Assembly (NCBI GenBank): GCA_018398805.1
Contig: JAGFBZ010002127.1
Coordinates: 62,001 to 126,000, forward strand
Reading direction: 5' to 3'
Origin: Hirundichthys speculiger
Taxonomy: Eukaryota; Chordata; Actinopteri; Beloniformes; Exocoetidae
Length of the DNA stretch: 64,000 bases
The notes under the pieces are model-generated. The model worked only from the letters and a program-made list of their open reading frames with translations, was not told where the DNA came from and searched no databases. This document shows, piece after piece, positions 23,090 through 36,781 of the stretch (its first letter is position 1; every line of letters begins with the position of its first letter). The translations under genes were made by a program, and so were the position numbers.

Positions 23090-26000
23090 TCCACGTGATA
23101 ACTTGCACATTTCGCATTTCACTTCCTGTGTGCCAGCACAAACGGATATTCTCACAAACACAGCCGACTTCCTCAGTCACGCACAGCCATGCATCCATAA
23201 CAGGCACACAAGCACGCCTTCCCCTCCCACGCTGGAATGTACGATCGCAGCAAATGCTGTGTGACGGGGAGTTTGGAAGCCTCATGCATTTTGATAGCAT
23301 ATTAGCTCCTCTTCCTTTCACTCTGTTTCTCTCTCAAGCATCATTTAAAGTAGCATGTACGACATGAATTATACATATGCTGAACATCTGCTCCATTTAG
23401 CATCATTAGAGCTGATAAGAATTTCATATCATAATTATTTTGAATCATATCGAATCTGTATCAAACTCTGAGCTAACTTACAGCTGAACTTGTTCATGCC
23501 GAAATGACAAAGCTAACTTTATTAGCGTATTTATTTGGGGGGGGATTGTCTTTGGAAGTTTGTTGACCGCCAGTTGTTTGACTGCAGAAAATCACCACCC
23601 TCTCACAAATGTAACCATCTGGGGTTAAAAAACAACGAATGTAGCTAAAAACTGGAGCTTTCCAACGGTGATCGCTTCTAGTTTTACCTGAAGATTTCTC
23701 ACCAAGTGCCAGTAAGCAAATCTTTTCTGTCATGAAAGACTGTTTTATTCAATGGTGTCATCTGGAAATCTTGTTGTGGATCATCAAACAAGTGACACAG
23801 AAATGCATCTGTGGATTTTTATTTTTTTTATTTTATTTTTTTCTAGATTTTTCCTGAATCCACTCTGGACAAATGGTTTCCCCTTGTGTCTGTTGAGCAA
23901 GAAGCAACTAAACCAGCTAGTTAAGCAGTGCTATGACTTGAAGGTGGAACATTTGGGCTGTTTCTTAACACCAACTATGCTGAATGTGAGCTTGTGTACT
24001 TTCAACTCCAGAGAAAATACTTGAGAGGCCAGGAAAGCACAGTTTCACTGACAACATCGTTGATGACATCACCAGGTTGGCTCGCACATCTCCTAAAATG
24101 TTGGAAAAAAATTTTCAAACAAACTGTCTTAATAAATCAACCACAGATTTGATTTGAGAATAACTACATTATGAATAACGTTTTAAAACTACATTCTGTT
24201 ACACAGCAGTAGTATTTTAGTATTAAGTTCTAACCTACAGTGATGATACTTTATCCATTAAAAGTCTACACAGGTCTCCAGTGAATCCATCCCTGATAAA
24301 CATGGGTGGAGCGAGAAAACGTCCGGGGATTTCCACCGTACTTGGCTACATGCAGACTTTAAATCTGGAGCAGTTTTTTTAGCTGCAACTGATGATAACT
24401 CCACAAAATCACAGGTGAAGGGAAGAATGCATGTGCACGAAAAACCCGTGGCTTCTGAGCCGTTCAGAAATGTACGAATGTTAACCTGGCAGGTAGAAAT
24501 GCCATATTCTTTTTGCCATGCCATCTTTGATAACTTGTGTTTTTAGGCCCACTAAAACATACTTATATCCTTGTGTTAAAAACTCTCTAACATTGTCCTA
24601 CAAACTTCCATTCTCGTTCACATGGAAAAGAGACAACACATTAAAACAACACGCTGATGTTAAAGATTTATGAGTTTGTGGAAGCAGAGGTTTGATAAGA
24701 TGTCAGCTCTCCCAACCATCTTGAAGCTTTTGAGAACTTCACTAATTGTCTGTCTTTTACTAATTCAGTTCATTTCTGCTCATTTTTCTCAGTTTCACTT
24801 TAAACTCAGTGTTTATTATAGCCAGAAAAAAAAATAAAATAATTTTCTTATCCTCATTACTGCAGCGCCTGATTATTCACTCGGATCTGAAATATAGATA
24901 CCATTATAAGTGACATTAACAATTCTGTTTTGCGACACACTAAAAAAAAAAATAAATAAAAAAAAAAAAACCAAATTAATGTTGTCTCGAGCTAAGACAA
25001 CTTATGTTACATTACACATTTGCTATGCAGTGTGTGATTGAACTTTGGGGTGAGAAATTAAAATTGCACTGCTTTAATGATAAAGTCTTTATCACCTGTG
25101 ATCTGTCATACTGAACCACTGAAGCTTAGATTGCTCTCGCAAGTTTTGGGTTTATGTGCTTGTGAGCATCTATTTCCTACCTGTCACCATCGTTTTGCAG
25201 CTCAGTGAATGACTGATTGCGTGCTCTGATTTGATCCAGGATGTGGGACATTAGCTCCATGACTAGTAAATAAACAACAACAACAAAAAAAAAAATTATA
25301 GGACAAAAAACAGAGTCATTTTGATGGATGAATAAGAAGAAAACTTTTTACACTTGTGAGGATGAAACTTTTTTTTACTCACACCACCCAATGGCTTAAT
25401 CACCAGTTCAGTGCTTCAACCAATAAATGAGAGACAAACGAATCATTGCCTCTTCAGCAGTCCTAGTCATCAAAAGCAACTTAATGTCCAAACTCGAGCA
25501 GCAATTCACCACTTCCTGGCATTTAGTGGAGCCCAGATAACATGACATCACTCACAATACTCTTAATGACCCCATTTGTGAAAGTTGTAAATGAACTAAT
25601 CATTGGTGGGTTATACATTGCTAAAAGAAGTGGAGGGGGGAAAAAAATGGTTGAATTAGTAAGTAGTTATGATGATGGAGGGAAACTGACAGTTGGTTAT
25701 ACAGCCAGAGAGATTCAGCGTTGTGTTTACCCAACTGTTTTATGTCTTCTCGCATGTCTTTCTGCCTCAGTGGAGGAACTTTCTTAATGAGCTTTGGAGC
25801 CTTCAGTGTTTTCAACTGATGTGACCTGAGCCTGAGGATAACTTTTCAAATGTGCTCTGTTTTTATGTAACCATAAGTCCCGTCGATCTAGTTACTGCAG
25901 TCAAGTGATGTAATTTGCTGTTGTCTGATCAAGCCTGTGTTTTATCTTGTTTTTTTGTTGTTTGTCTTTTTTATTTTTCATTTCTTTCATCGGGTAAGTA

Positions 26001-26310
26001 TTTACTACTCCTGTAAGAGACTGACATTAATTCATGTCTTGTTTTTTGTGAATAAAGTATGTCACTTTCCTCAGGTTGCCTTAATCATAATCAGAAAAGA
26101 ACTGAGTTGAAGAACAAATGAGAAAGAGTGAGTTGAGACAGATGGTGACTTGTCTTGTCTTGTTCTGGTCCCTTTTCATGAAACCTCAGTTGCTTTTTCT
26201 ACCAAAGAGGACCTCACTGCTGTTTATCTGTTTATTAAACGTGGCACAAATGAATGTGCCACCTTGTAATATTAAAACTGCATTTACAGGCCTTATTGTG
26301 TAATGCTGAT
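23090..26310. other. No gene recognised
   Basis: No gene, RNA or element end recognised. A-rich low-complexity tract at 24941-24971, G8 at 23537-23544. Confidence 0.4.
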
Positions 26311-26315
26311 TCATA

Positions 26316-26686
26316 CAGTCATGGAAAAAATTATTAGACCACCCTTGTTTTCTTCAGTTTCTTGTTCATTTTAATGCCTGGTACAACTAAAGGTACATTT
26401 GTTTGGACAAACATAACGATAACCACAAAGATTGCTCATAAGAGTTTTATTTAAGAGCTGATTTCTTACCATTTTCCATGGTTTTCTTTTCTTGATTATA
26501 ACCTAAATCACTTAAGTTTTTACATCAATAGCTATGGCGTTGTACTGCCAAAAACACTGCTTTTATGCATTCAGTGTTTTCTTTTCTGTCTGTTTTAGTC
26601 ACATGATGACGTTTAGTGGTACCAGGTATTAAAATGAACAAGAAAGTGAAGAAAAAATGGTGGTCTAATAATTTTTTCCATGACTG
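26316..26686. mobile_element. Tc1/mariner-type MITE, copy 1
   Basis: A 371-bp element with TA on both sides (26314-26315 and 26687-26688) and long perfect terminal inverted repeats beginning CAGTCATGGAAAAAATTATT. It carries no transposase. The same element lies in the opposite orientation at 58253-58618. Comparing them by eye I count about seven substitutions and one 5-bp indel, roughly 98% identity. TA duplications place it with Tc1/mariner; the parent element is not in the window. Confidence 0.9.
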
Positions 26687-26691
26687 TATGT

Positions 26692-27123
26692 GCGACCTAG
26701 TCCTCTGACCATCTCACCTCAGTGCTGCTACCTGCATCTGTTTATGTAGTCATTTCTTTTAGTCATTTGTGTGCTCTCCTCTCTCTGTCCTACATCCTCT
26801 CTCTGTCCTGTCTCTCCTCTTTTTTTCTTTCTTTACCCAGCTGGTCTTCATCAGGAAGGTCCCCCCATATGATCCAGATCCTGCTCAAGGTTTCTTCCTC
26901 TTAAAGTGGAGTTTTTCCTTGCCACTGTTTGGCTTAAACATTTTTTTTTCTCCTGCTGTGGGAGTTTTTTACTTGCCATTATCCTTGATTTGGATTTAAT
27001 ATTATAATTTTAGTTAATGATATTTACTCAGGGGTCATGCTCTGGGTTTCTGTAAAGCGCCTAGAGACAATTGGTATTGTAACCGACGCTATACAAATAA
27101 AATTGAATTGAATTGAATTGAAT
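26692..27123 (+). mobile_element. LINE 3' tail, second copy
   Basis: Closely matches 13145-13580: ACCTAGTCCTCTGACCATCT, then CCCCCCATATGATCCAG, TTTTTCCTTGCCACTGTTTG, AAGCGCCTAGAGACAATTG, and a short GAATT tail. It is severely 5'-truncated, and its first matching base lies about 5 bp from the right TA of the neighbouring MITE. There is no coding sequence. Confidence 0.8.
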
Positions 27124-29317
27124 CGCAATGTTCAGTGGGCTCATCTTACATTACCAGACTTTGTCTTCATATTGTGACATGAACCTCAGAAGTAAAAAGC
27201 CTGGAGAGAAGTGGCAAAGATGCAGCTTGAATCTGATTTGCATTGCATTTTATGTTGCGGAGGACATGCGTTGCTTTTCGATGCTGCATGATAACTAGCA
27301 GTAAGCCTTTCTAAATATCCGAGGATTCATCCATAAATGTACCACATAGATCCTAAGTGTTGCAGATAGACTGTCTTAAAGCTGTGTCAAACTTGGTCAA
27401 CACTCAGGCTTTCTTGTGTATCTCGAGGGAAGAAAAATGTATTTGTTGATATTAATATGACAAAAGCATCAGCAACGGGCGATCCAGACAGACCCACCGT
27501 CAACGCTGGTGTGTGAGTCTGCTGTTAGGGTACCAAAGTTCACTGAAAAGATGAATCTTTGACCCTATGTCATCATAGTGCCGTTTCTTAACATTTAAAT
27601 GACAAATCTTGATCAGTGATGAGATTCAAATGTCTAGTTTCGTTTTTCTTTTATCCCTAATATTTGAACATCTTGTGTGACAACGCTGGCTCTGGTAGTA
27701 GTAACATAAAAGATGCCCAGATGTAAAAGTGGAGTTAAAATTTGTGCAGGCGTTGAGAGCCGCCATCCAATCTCCTCTAGGAATGACACAAGGATCCAGG
27801 GTAAGTGAACAATGTCACACCAGGGGCCCAGGGCCGTAACAATCTGCAGTTTGCTCTTATTCCACCTGGCCAGCAAAACCAACCTTAGACCTTTAGGTGA
27901 AATTATCAACTGCTTTTTTTTTTTCTCATGGTAAACTCTATAAATTTTAACATTAAGCAGTGATACAAACATAAAGCATTAGAAAAAAACATTGCAGGAG
28001 ACATAATCCTCCAGCAGCATTGATTAGTAGAGCTGTGGAGGTGGACTCTTGGATTTTTATCTCTGCAAGTTTTGGGTATAAATGAAGCGTTCCAGGTCAA
28101 GGACTTTTCTCAGTGGAGTCTGTTTTTACTTTGAGATGTTTGGAGGCTGGGCGACAGCTTGAGAAACACACAATCACTCACTGTGACACAGCCCCTTGCT
28201 GGCACGCGCACACACGCACACACACGGACACACACAGAGCAGCGCAGTTAGCGGTGTGGCTCGCACCATCAGACCATGTGGTGTGGTGTTAATCACACCT
28301 TTGTCCATTAGCACTTTAGCGCTAATACATGCACACACCCCGCTGAGAGATGAGTGACAGACCTGCTTAACCTCATGAGTGACAGATGGCAGAATATTTA
28401 TATAACACGGTAATTGTTGAATGAATCTTTCTTAACAGATTTTAGTGATTGAGAATGAAATTTTCACATAATTTCTCACAAAACTTAAAACTTGTAAAAA
28501 AAAAAAAAAAGCCTATTTCTCTCAAAAGGATCTGAAATACTGTAATGTTTTCTTTCTTTATTGCTTTCTTCTCCTCATCCTACTCACAAATTTGCTGTTT
28601 ATTACTGGCTGTGAATCAAACTGTCTGCAGGGCTAAATAAAAATATCCTTAACTCAACTCCAGATGCCTCTGAGCCCAGAGACATTGATGCTGTCCTTGA
28701 ATAAGGTTTACACGAAGCTTAATTGGGTTAAAAATAATACTTATGGAGAAGACTTGTCTACAGGCTGCTTGAGAAACGTCTCTTAAAATAATCCCTCGTC
28801 CATGTGGCTATATTAGATATTGAAGAATGGCTTTTCTTGCAGTGATATCTGATGACTCTGAGATTGCAGGTATTTTGTTTGGACTTGTGAACTGCAAGAT
28901 AAAATTCTACACACAGAATCATTAGAATCATTTATTGATTTTAACATCCTCTGTACCCATTACATAAATGACAAAAAAAACAAAAATTAAACACGCAGAG
29001 TGGGCTTGGTACGTGGGAATCACCTGCCGTGATAAATCCATATTTCAGTAGGACTCCTGGTATTGTTTGTTAAAAGTCTTTCTTTTTCTTGGAAGTTGTG
29101 GGCTGTTCTTCTTTCTCTTCTCTGTGCATTTTCCCCTTCACAAGGAAACTTTCCAAAGACGTCTGTTTCTTACTCTTTTTGCTAACTGGGTTAAATTTTG
29201 GCGCTCAAGTGACCGAGATGTAACCGAGAGTCCAGTCATTTTTCAAAATAAAAGATTTTTCAAAATAAAAGCTCATTCAGACTCATACCAATTAACCAAT
29301 TGAACAATACCAATTGA
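27124..29317. other. No gene recognised
   Basis: No recognisable coding sequence. CA-rich stretch at 28203-28240 and an A14 run at 28497-28510. The 112-codon minus-strand frame at 27972-27634 shows no domain. Confidence 0.4.
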
Positions 29318-29366
29318 CCCTCAGCCCAGTACCGGTCCGCGGCCCAGGGGTTGTGGACCACTGCTT
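29318..29366. mobile_element. hAT-type terminus fragment
   Basis: CAGTACCGGTCCGCGGCCCA followed by GGGGTTGTGGACCACTGC resembles the short terminal segment of common vertebrate hAT MITEs (CCGGTCCGCGGCCC...GTGGGGGACC.CTG). Only about 50 bp are present, so this is an orphan end or a minimal copy. Confidence 0.4.
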
Positions 29367-32299
29367 TAGAGCAAGAATGACCCAAATTCCCTGAATTTTT
29401 CTGTTAGGAAAATTTCCATCAACACCTCAATTATTTTATCACCTATTTGTTGACAAACAAGAGATCCTCTGCCCATTTTTGTTTCTCAAAATATCATTTT
29501 TAGAGCTCATTGCTCTCCATATGTTTTTTTTTTTTTTTTTTTTTTTTTGTTTCCCATAGTGTGCCATCCTTTTCTGGTTGGACTTTGCAATTATTGTGTG
29601 TTATCATTGTGTTTTATTTTTATGTTTTATTGGAAAATTGTTGTGGGAGTTTGATTTACATTATTTGTTGGTCAACTGATGAATTTAAGTCCAGTGTATT
29701 GGATCTGGTGGCCGTGGTGGCTCTGGTTTTTGTTCACGAGAAATCTTTTTTACTGCCTGATTTTCATGTGTTTTGACAGCCAGCATGCTAGTGAACCCAT
29801 GCACTGCGATCATGGCTATTTTATTTAAATAGTATGTTTCATTACACTTAAAGTCAACACAATTTACACAGAATGACACAGTTCACAGATATAAGCAGAA
29901 ACTAAAACAGTTGACATAAACATGAGAAAATTAGAGCAGTTTCCTGCAGTGTCCCCCCAATACAAGCCTGTAATATGTGCTTCAATATCCCCTCATGGGT
30001 ATGTTTGTTTGAATGATTGCTGTTTTAAAATATAGATGTTGCAATAAATTACTCAATATCATAATAGCTGAGAGGGTTGTGAAGACAAAAATCTGTAAAG
30101 TGTTAAAAAAAACACACAAAGAGCCTATAAGGTCCATCTTCCACTTTACGCTTTATAATATCGGGTATATAAAAGCATTGTGACCCGGTATAGCAGGAAG
30201 TTGAAAGATGTGCAGAGCTGAGGAAGCAACAGGTTAAAAGACAAGAACAAAAGAGTTTACAGCTAAAGAAAATTGTCCAGGGAAAGTCAACGCTTGAGGA
30301 AAATAAGTCAGTTAGGAGCTGCCTTCATGGGGTGCAGTGATTTATTTAAATCTTACGTTAGTTTACAGCGTGTGTCCTGTGCATAAGAGGGAGACTGTTT
30401 ACATTTAAGTTAAATGTTTCCTTTACATGTAAAACCCGACAGCTGTGGTTACTACACAAAATAACCTGCTTATCTTTATTTGAAAGGCCATCATGTCTCT
30501 CACCTGCATAAAGCTGGTATATCAATATATTCCAGTTTAAAATAAAATCAAAGTTAACCTTCAACACTTATTTATTGTGTGCTTGTATTGGTAACACCTC
30601 CTGCAAGTTCTATCCAATTCATCTTACCCATGGATAAGCTTTCTAATAAACAGATTTTGGCATAATCACATGCTGAGGACGTCAATCACTTTTGCTTCAT
30701 TACAATTTCTAATTTCTGCCAAGCAGCAGCTCCCTGAAGGCTCGCTGGAATTTACTCAGATTCTGCATGCAGCATCGCAATATTTGCTTTATTGTCCAAG
30801 CAAGGCAGTTATTAAAATAGGAAGGCTTGTGATGCGGTTCCTGTTGATGCTAAAATATTACAGTCATGATGAATCATAAAATCAAACACACTAATGTGGA
30901 AATGCAAATTGTTTTCCGTCCTGGGACTCGAACCGTTCAAAGAATAGGAATGGGTCGTAGAGGGGGCATGAAAATGGAGGTACGTTTTGTTCTCTTGATT
31001 GCATGCTTCTTAAACTCCTGTGTCTGCAAAAGCATCTCATAACTGACTGACCGGCTTCAACGACGACAACCTTCTCTCGAAAGCCAGAAGCCTTTCTTCT
31101 TCAAAGTAGATCTTCAACTTCAAATATTGTAGATGGTTTGGAGACCCTTCATTAACTCAGCAGAGTGGAACAGATGAAAGACATATTACAGGTGAGATTA
31201 AAGTAAATCAGTCATTCAGGTTTCTGTTGTGTTTGCTGTAGGATCCAACAGCAGGGAAGGAAAGGAGCTCTCCGTCTTGATCGAGATTTAAAAGGCTGTT
31301 GGTGTGCATGTGCGCATTTGTGTCACAAAGTGTCGTTTGAGCCGCAAGGGTGAGACTGAAACCCCAGCCTGTGGCCCACCCTTTCCAGTCCCTTTGTCAC
31401 CCGATGCTGGGCGATGCTGAAAAGTAAAACACGCAGCCGTGAACAAGATCTGCGTAGAGAAAAAAAAAATAAAAAATGACCTGTTTTGGTTATGGAACGC
31501 CTTTGTAAAGCCACCATCCCCAAATTTGCAGTTGAAAAAGAGACTAGTGAAATAAGAAAACACACACACACACACATCCTGTCACTTCACATCATGTTTT
31601 GACTCAGAAACTAAATTTCACACTCAAACAATGCCAGGCCCTTTCATATACATTTCCAGTTGCCTGAGCGTATAAATGGCTTGTGATTGGTCACACAATG
31701 AGTAACCCCCCACCACCCAAGAACTTAAACGTATAACACAGTCACCACCCAGTATCACGCTCCAGTGGGGGGGGGGTTGTTCCCGCATGTGTGTAAATTA
31801 TGGATCAAGATGCTGCTGACTCAAAGCTCTCTACTTCCCTCAAGTGGACAACCGGCAGAACTGTGAGACTTACCTGCGAGGTGAAGGAAACTGTTTCGTT
31901 GTGGATGCTGCGTGTGGGGGTGTGACTGTGTGTCATGTGTGTGTGTGTGTGTGCTTCATTGGTGCTCTTACTCGCCTTTGTATGTTTAGTTTATTTGGCT
32001 CGTGCTCTCATCTGCTCTGCTGACTGTGTGTGTTTGTACATCACGCTTGGTTAAATGTGTGTGTGTGTGTCTGCACTATGCATCCTCATGCCTCTTATTT
32101 AAACCAGAGATTAGCGGATAGAGAGGGAGCAGCAGAGCAAAACGAACAAATGTACAAACACTGTGTGGGGGAAGAGGTGAATGTGGTGGTGAATTGTGGA
32201 AGAAATGCTTGAGTTAGTGTGCAGAATGAAGATACCATATATATTTCTATTTGTTTTATTGTTTCTTTTGTTTGTTTGTTTTTTGTTTTTGTCTGTGTG
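29367..32299. other. No gene recognised
   Basis: T21-23 run at 29524-29549, CA repeat at 31559-31576, GT-rich tracts around 31935-31955 and 32058-32072, and G9 at 31766-31774. No gene or element was recognised. Confidence 0.4.
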
Positions 32300-32405
32300 T
32301 TAGGGGGGTCTAAATGCTATTGCTGCAGTCCATTTTCATTTGTAAAGCACTTTGTGTTTCTTGTCTGCTTCAAAAGTGCTACGTAAATAAAGACGGTGCT
32401 ACTTT
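32300..32405 (+). repeat. Possible LINE 3' tail fragment
   Basis: TTTGTAAAGCACTTTGTGTT followed by AAAAGTGCTACGTAAATAAAG resembles the last about 80 bp of several fish non-LTR elements (AAGCACTTTGAG...GGTGCTATATAAATAAAG). Nothing upstream supports a longer copy. Confidence 0.4.
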
Positions 32406-33185
32406 TCAATGGCTGCAGCTCTGAAATGCAGGTTCAGAGTAAAAGTTAGCATTTAATTATGTCTATATGAGCATGTGATGGAGCATCGGTTGCCCTAATC
32501 CTCAGGACAGTGACTCACATGTCCAGAGGTCATAAAAACAGAGGAGGCATTGAATCAGGACCAGAGTCCAGGATGGATGTTTGCTACTGGCAACACTTTT
32601 TTTTTCTGCTATAATCTTCATATATAACTTTTGCTATACCTCAGTGGATGTGGTGAAAATCATCTGTTGGCGCATTGCTGGATGTGAATGCTGGATCTGT
32701 TCCAGTCAAGTGAAATTTTCTTCCCCAAACCAAAACTGATTTTCCTGCGTCCTTTAACTGGCTTTAGAGGTTTCCTGAGGGTTTATGGACGTACGCCCTG
32801 TCAGCGCGCTGCTGTAGCTGGCCAAATAACTGTCATTTCCTAAATCAGCGGTTCCAGAGGAAGATGTCGTCTGGGGACGATATTTATTAATATGTACATT
32901 TTATCCCAAGATATGAATCTTTTCTGGCTTCATTCTGATTCAGGACTGACTTAAGGAGAAATCAGATAAAAAACAAAAAATGGACGACAAGACAATTTCA
33001 GGCCAAGACAGCAGAGAAGAGTGAACACATTTAACATTTATGGGCTCCAGAGCTTCAGTCAATGATTACAATAAATATTCACAGCTTTGGTTGGGGTTTA
33101 ATGGGTCAATATTGTTCATTTGATTATAATAAGTTCTTAATTTATTATTATAGAGTATAATAAATTCAAGACAATAACACTTATT
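32406..33185. other. No gene recognised
   Basis: No feature supported. Confidence 0.35.
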
Positions 33186-33510
33186 GGAGCACTGACGAGG
33201 ATAAAGCCGGACTGTGGGGAATGAAGTCCTTCTACCCAGCTTTCAAATGTGCCCACAGACTAAAAGGAGGAGGGACTGCAGAGCTTGTTCACAGTAGATG
33301 GTGTAACCGTGGACGTGTCACTGTGAAAGAGCATCTCTGCACCACAGATACAGTAACACCGTTGAGCTGCTGGCTACAACTTTGTCCACGTCGTCTACAG
33401 AGAGACCTGTGTTCCTGACTCTGCATGTGCATGTTTTGACTAATTTTGATTATTTTTTTTATATATATATATAATTTCCCTCCGGGGATTGATAATGTAT
33501 TATTTAGTTC
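33186..33510 (+). repeat. Possible CR1/L2-type LINE 3' end
   Basis: The end of this stretch reads AATTTCCCTCCGGGGATTGA then TAATGTATTA, close to the 3' signature AATTTCCCC.CGGGGATTAATAAAGTA of CR1/L2-type LINEs. The GC-richer sequence upstream (33215-33420) may be the accompanying UTR, with one open frame of 65 codons lacking a known domain. Confidence 0.4.
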
Positions 33511-34965
33511 AGTTCATTTATGTGACAGAAGCTGAGACAACTATTTCAATCAAATGAAAAGATAGAAAATATTATATTAAGGACTTGGACTGCATAGCGT
33601 TGCAAAATCAGAATTTACTACCCTGTATGTTTTCAGTTATTTCAGTACTGTGACTGTTAACTGCAGTAGAAGTTGAGTGTTGATGCATCACTGATGATGC
33701 TGGAAGGGTAACTAAGAGAATCCAGGTGATTTTTCCTGCCTGTTGTGCCACCGTGATAGATCTGATTGCAACTGCATTCTTGGCAGACTGCCTTTGTCTT
33801 GTTATAGCTTAATTTAAAGCGTTATCTCACAGTGGAGATCTTCGGCGTTTTGTCTTTCTTTAACAGCCAAAGTGAAACGAAGCATTATTGCGGGTGATTT
33901 TCATGGCCACTAGCGAGAGCACTGTCTGCTTATGGCCAGCTGGAGACTGTATTATATCATTATTTCCACATTTTAATGACAATAAAAATGAAAGCATGCT
34001 GATTCGTGCATGTTAGTTCAAAAAGACTAAAACCCATCTAGCAAAATTTAAAACCAGACGCCCACCCAATGAGAAGATATCTAAAAATGTGGGCTTCAGC
34101 CATAGGGAGAATAAATAAAAGAATTAATGAATTGATGGAAATTAAAATATATGTAAAGGAAACTGTGGAAGAGGCTGACAGAGGAATGAAGAGATAATAA
34201 AAAGGAGAAGGGTTACGTGGATAGAAAAAATTAAAGTGCTGAAACAAAGTCAGAGAAGGAAAACTGCAGAAGTGAGGGAAAAAAATGAGTAGAAAATGAA
34301 AATGGGGGACGGGAGAGAAAATGAATGGATGGATTAAGTGGAAAAAGAGAGACGGGGGCAGTGAGGTGCTGAACCGTTCATGTGGAACTCAGCTCTTTCC
34401 ACTGTTGACACTCCGCGACCTGTATCATACAAACTCCCAGAAACACTCTTAAACACCCAAAACAGTGTGTTGCAAGCAGCGTGGAGCCTGCACGCAGACA
34501 TGCGTCCAAAAACTGCACTCAAAAAAATAACTTCAGCAGCACTGAGTTCATCTGTCAAAACAAAAATACCAGCAGACCTCTGCTTTGATTTATCACTCAA
34601 TATTTATAACAGAGTTTAAATAACTTAGTTTCCAATATTAGAGCACGTCGAAAGTTCTTGTCGGGCTGATTTATCTATCCAGACATCACAGACGATTCCA
34701 CCAGAAAAACAAGAGCAGCGCTTCCTATTGTGCAGGTGCACATCAAGACCGAGTAATTACCACTACAGCAAACATTAAGGCGGGTCTATATCAAGCATTG
34801 ATCTGTTTCTTCTATTGATCTGTTTGCACCAGGAAGATAAATCACGCTCTTGAAGATGCTTTTGTGATGTCTGCTGTCATTTGATACTGAGTTGGGATTT
34901 AAATTATTTTTAACAGATATGTGTATACATGGACAGTATTATCTGTACATTCTGTTGACGTTACG
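33511..34965. other. No gene recognised
   Basis: Includes a purine-rich stretch on the plus strand (about 34110-34370, many GGAAA/GAGAGA words). No gene recognised. Confidence 0.4.
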
Positions 34966-34966
34966 T

Positions 34967-35200
34967 CAATAGAATCAGAATCAGAATCGCCTTTATTGTC
35001 ATTGTAAGTACATTACAACGAAATTTGCTTGCATTCTTCAAAAGGTACTTGTGAGGTAGACAGGAATATTAATAGTATTAAATATATTTACAGCAAAGGA
35101 ATGGCAACGTAGTAGTTATTAAAAGTATATACAAAATGTAAACCAAGTTATTTACAGTCTATAAAGTGTTCTGTCGACTAGTATATTGCACAGAGTATTG
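34967..35200 (-). repeat. LINE 3' end with hexanucleotide tail, minus orientation
   Basis: The plus strand starts with AGAATCAGAATCAGAATC followed by GCCTTTATTGTCATTGTAAG and ACGAAATTTGCTTGC. Read on the minus strand this is a LINE 3' end (...CAATAAAGGC) with a (TGATTC)n tail, a signature I know from many L2-type teleost copies. The 5' part beyond about 35200 is not recognisable. Confidence 0.6.
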
Positions 35201-36779
35201 CAATAGAGAACTGAAGTATGACACCAAATACACATTCATGTGCACATAACTGCGGGCAGGTTTTCTGTTAACTGTCAGCTGCTGCTGAGAGGCTGACACG
35301 ATGCTGTCGCAAGTATGGAAGTCATGACTTTTTAAGGGAAGAAAAACCAAGTGCTTTGTTTTGTATATGGGGAGACTCCAGAGCACAGAGGGAGCTTTTT
35401 TAGCAGGCTGAACCTCAGTAAGGCAATGAGTTTTATCTCGTCCTCGCTGTGTGCACATCGGCTTTGTCTGATTTTGTTTTGAGTGTGATTGTAATCCAGA
35501 ATCACAGCGCCGCTGGTATTGCACAGAGGAGCAGAGACGACGGTTATCAACACAAAGCAGAAAGAGAAGATTTTATTTTGTCTCTGTAAATGTATTTGGT
35601 TTATTAGTAGACTCTGCTGTTCTGACATTTGCTTAATAAACAGAACTGTAATCAGATTTGATTCAAATCCTTCTACTAGTTAGAAAGATGCAACATGGAG
35701 CCATAAAGGAGCCTTTAAGGGTGATGTGATATTATTATTTGAAATTTCAAAAATATTAAACAATAAAATAGTAAAACCTGACATATCATTTAAACATCAC
35801 ACTTAGCTCATTGAAGGTAGTGCATATACTTTTCTCTAATTTGGTTGCTTTAAAAGTAGTTGAAAATGGCATCTCATTGAAGTTAAAAGACTCATTCTCT
35901 CACACACACACGCACACACACACACCTACTTCGGTACATCTTGGACAGACAGGGCTTTTAAAGGTTTAGGAGTTGCAGCAGCACTTATACAGATTACCTC
36001 CATCCCTTCACTATAAAGGCCCGCTCACACGCCAACATTCAATTACCTCTATCTATTCACTATACTCGTCCATATACAGGCACGCACACACATGCACACA
36101 CAGGGACACACACATAATTGTTCAATTACACTAGACATTATCGATTTTCATTCCCAGTGGTGTGCACATGCCTCATTTTGCTCAGCTGCGCATGCGTGCG
36201 AGTGTGTGCGTGTGTGTGCTTGCTGCAGATGTGGAAGGCGAGTAAAGTGCATGCTCGTCCTCCATGTCTGTCTCTGTGAGAACCTGTTTCAGTTTAATAC
36301 CTCATGAGTGAGGACATTTCCAGACACAGCTGCAGCTCCTCATTTCACACTCTGTCTGAAATGTTCGGTTGCAGCCACCGTCTCTCCCTCTCCACAAAGC
36401 CCCATCTGCTCTGCTCAAAGGGCTACATGCCATCCAGGAAGTGGGTTCAGTTGCAGTTCCTCAAATGACCGCTAGGATCACCAGCTGGGTTCAAAAGTGA
36501 GTAAATCTCCACAGATCCCCATGTTGAAATGTCAGACTTTGCAGCAGAAATTTAAAAAATACAGTATTTCTCCTTATAAACAACTTCAGGCCTAATGGGT
36601 CCACGACTGGCCTCAGCTCCTGCCAGCAGGCCTGAGTGGGACCTCTAGTTGAGCAGAGATCAACCACAGAGTGCTGGAGTGCCGCACAATTTGAGCAAAA
36701 AGAGGCTTCAAAAGTTCTCTGTACAAACCTGTGAGTCATATGACCAGATACTCATCAGGTTTTACGTATAATATAAATA
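35201..36779. other. No gene recognised
   Basis: CA-rich stretches at 35901-35927 and 36080-36112. The 98- and 121-codon minus-strand frames (35628-35159) have no domain signature. Confidence 0.4.
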
Positions 36780-36781
36780 TA

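Noticed and set aside
30925..30960. tRNA-like T-arm word (GGGACTCGAACC)
   Set aside because: No matching D-arm, anticodon arm or acceptor pairing can be drawn on either strand at tRNA spacing.
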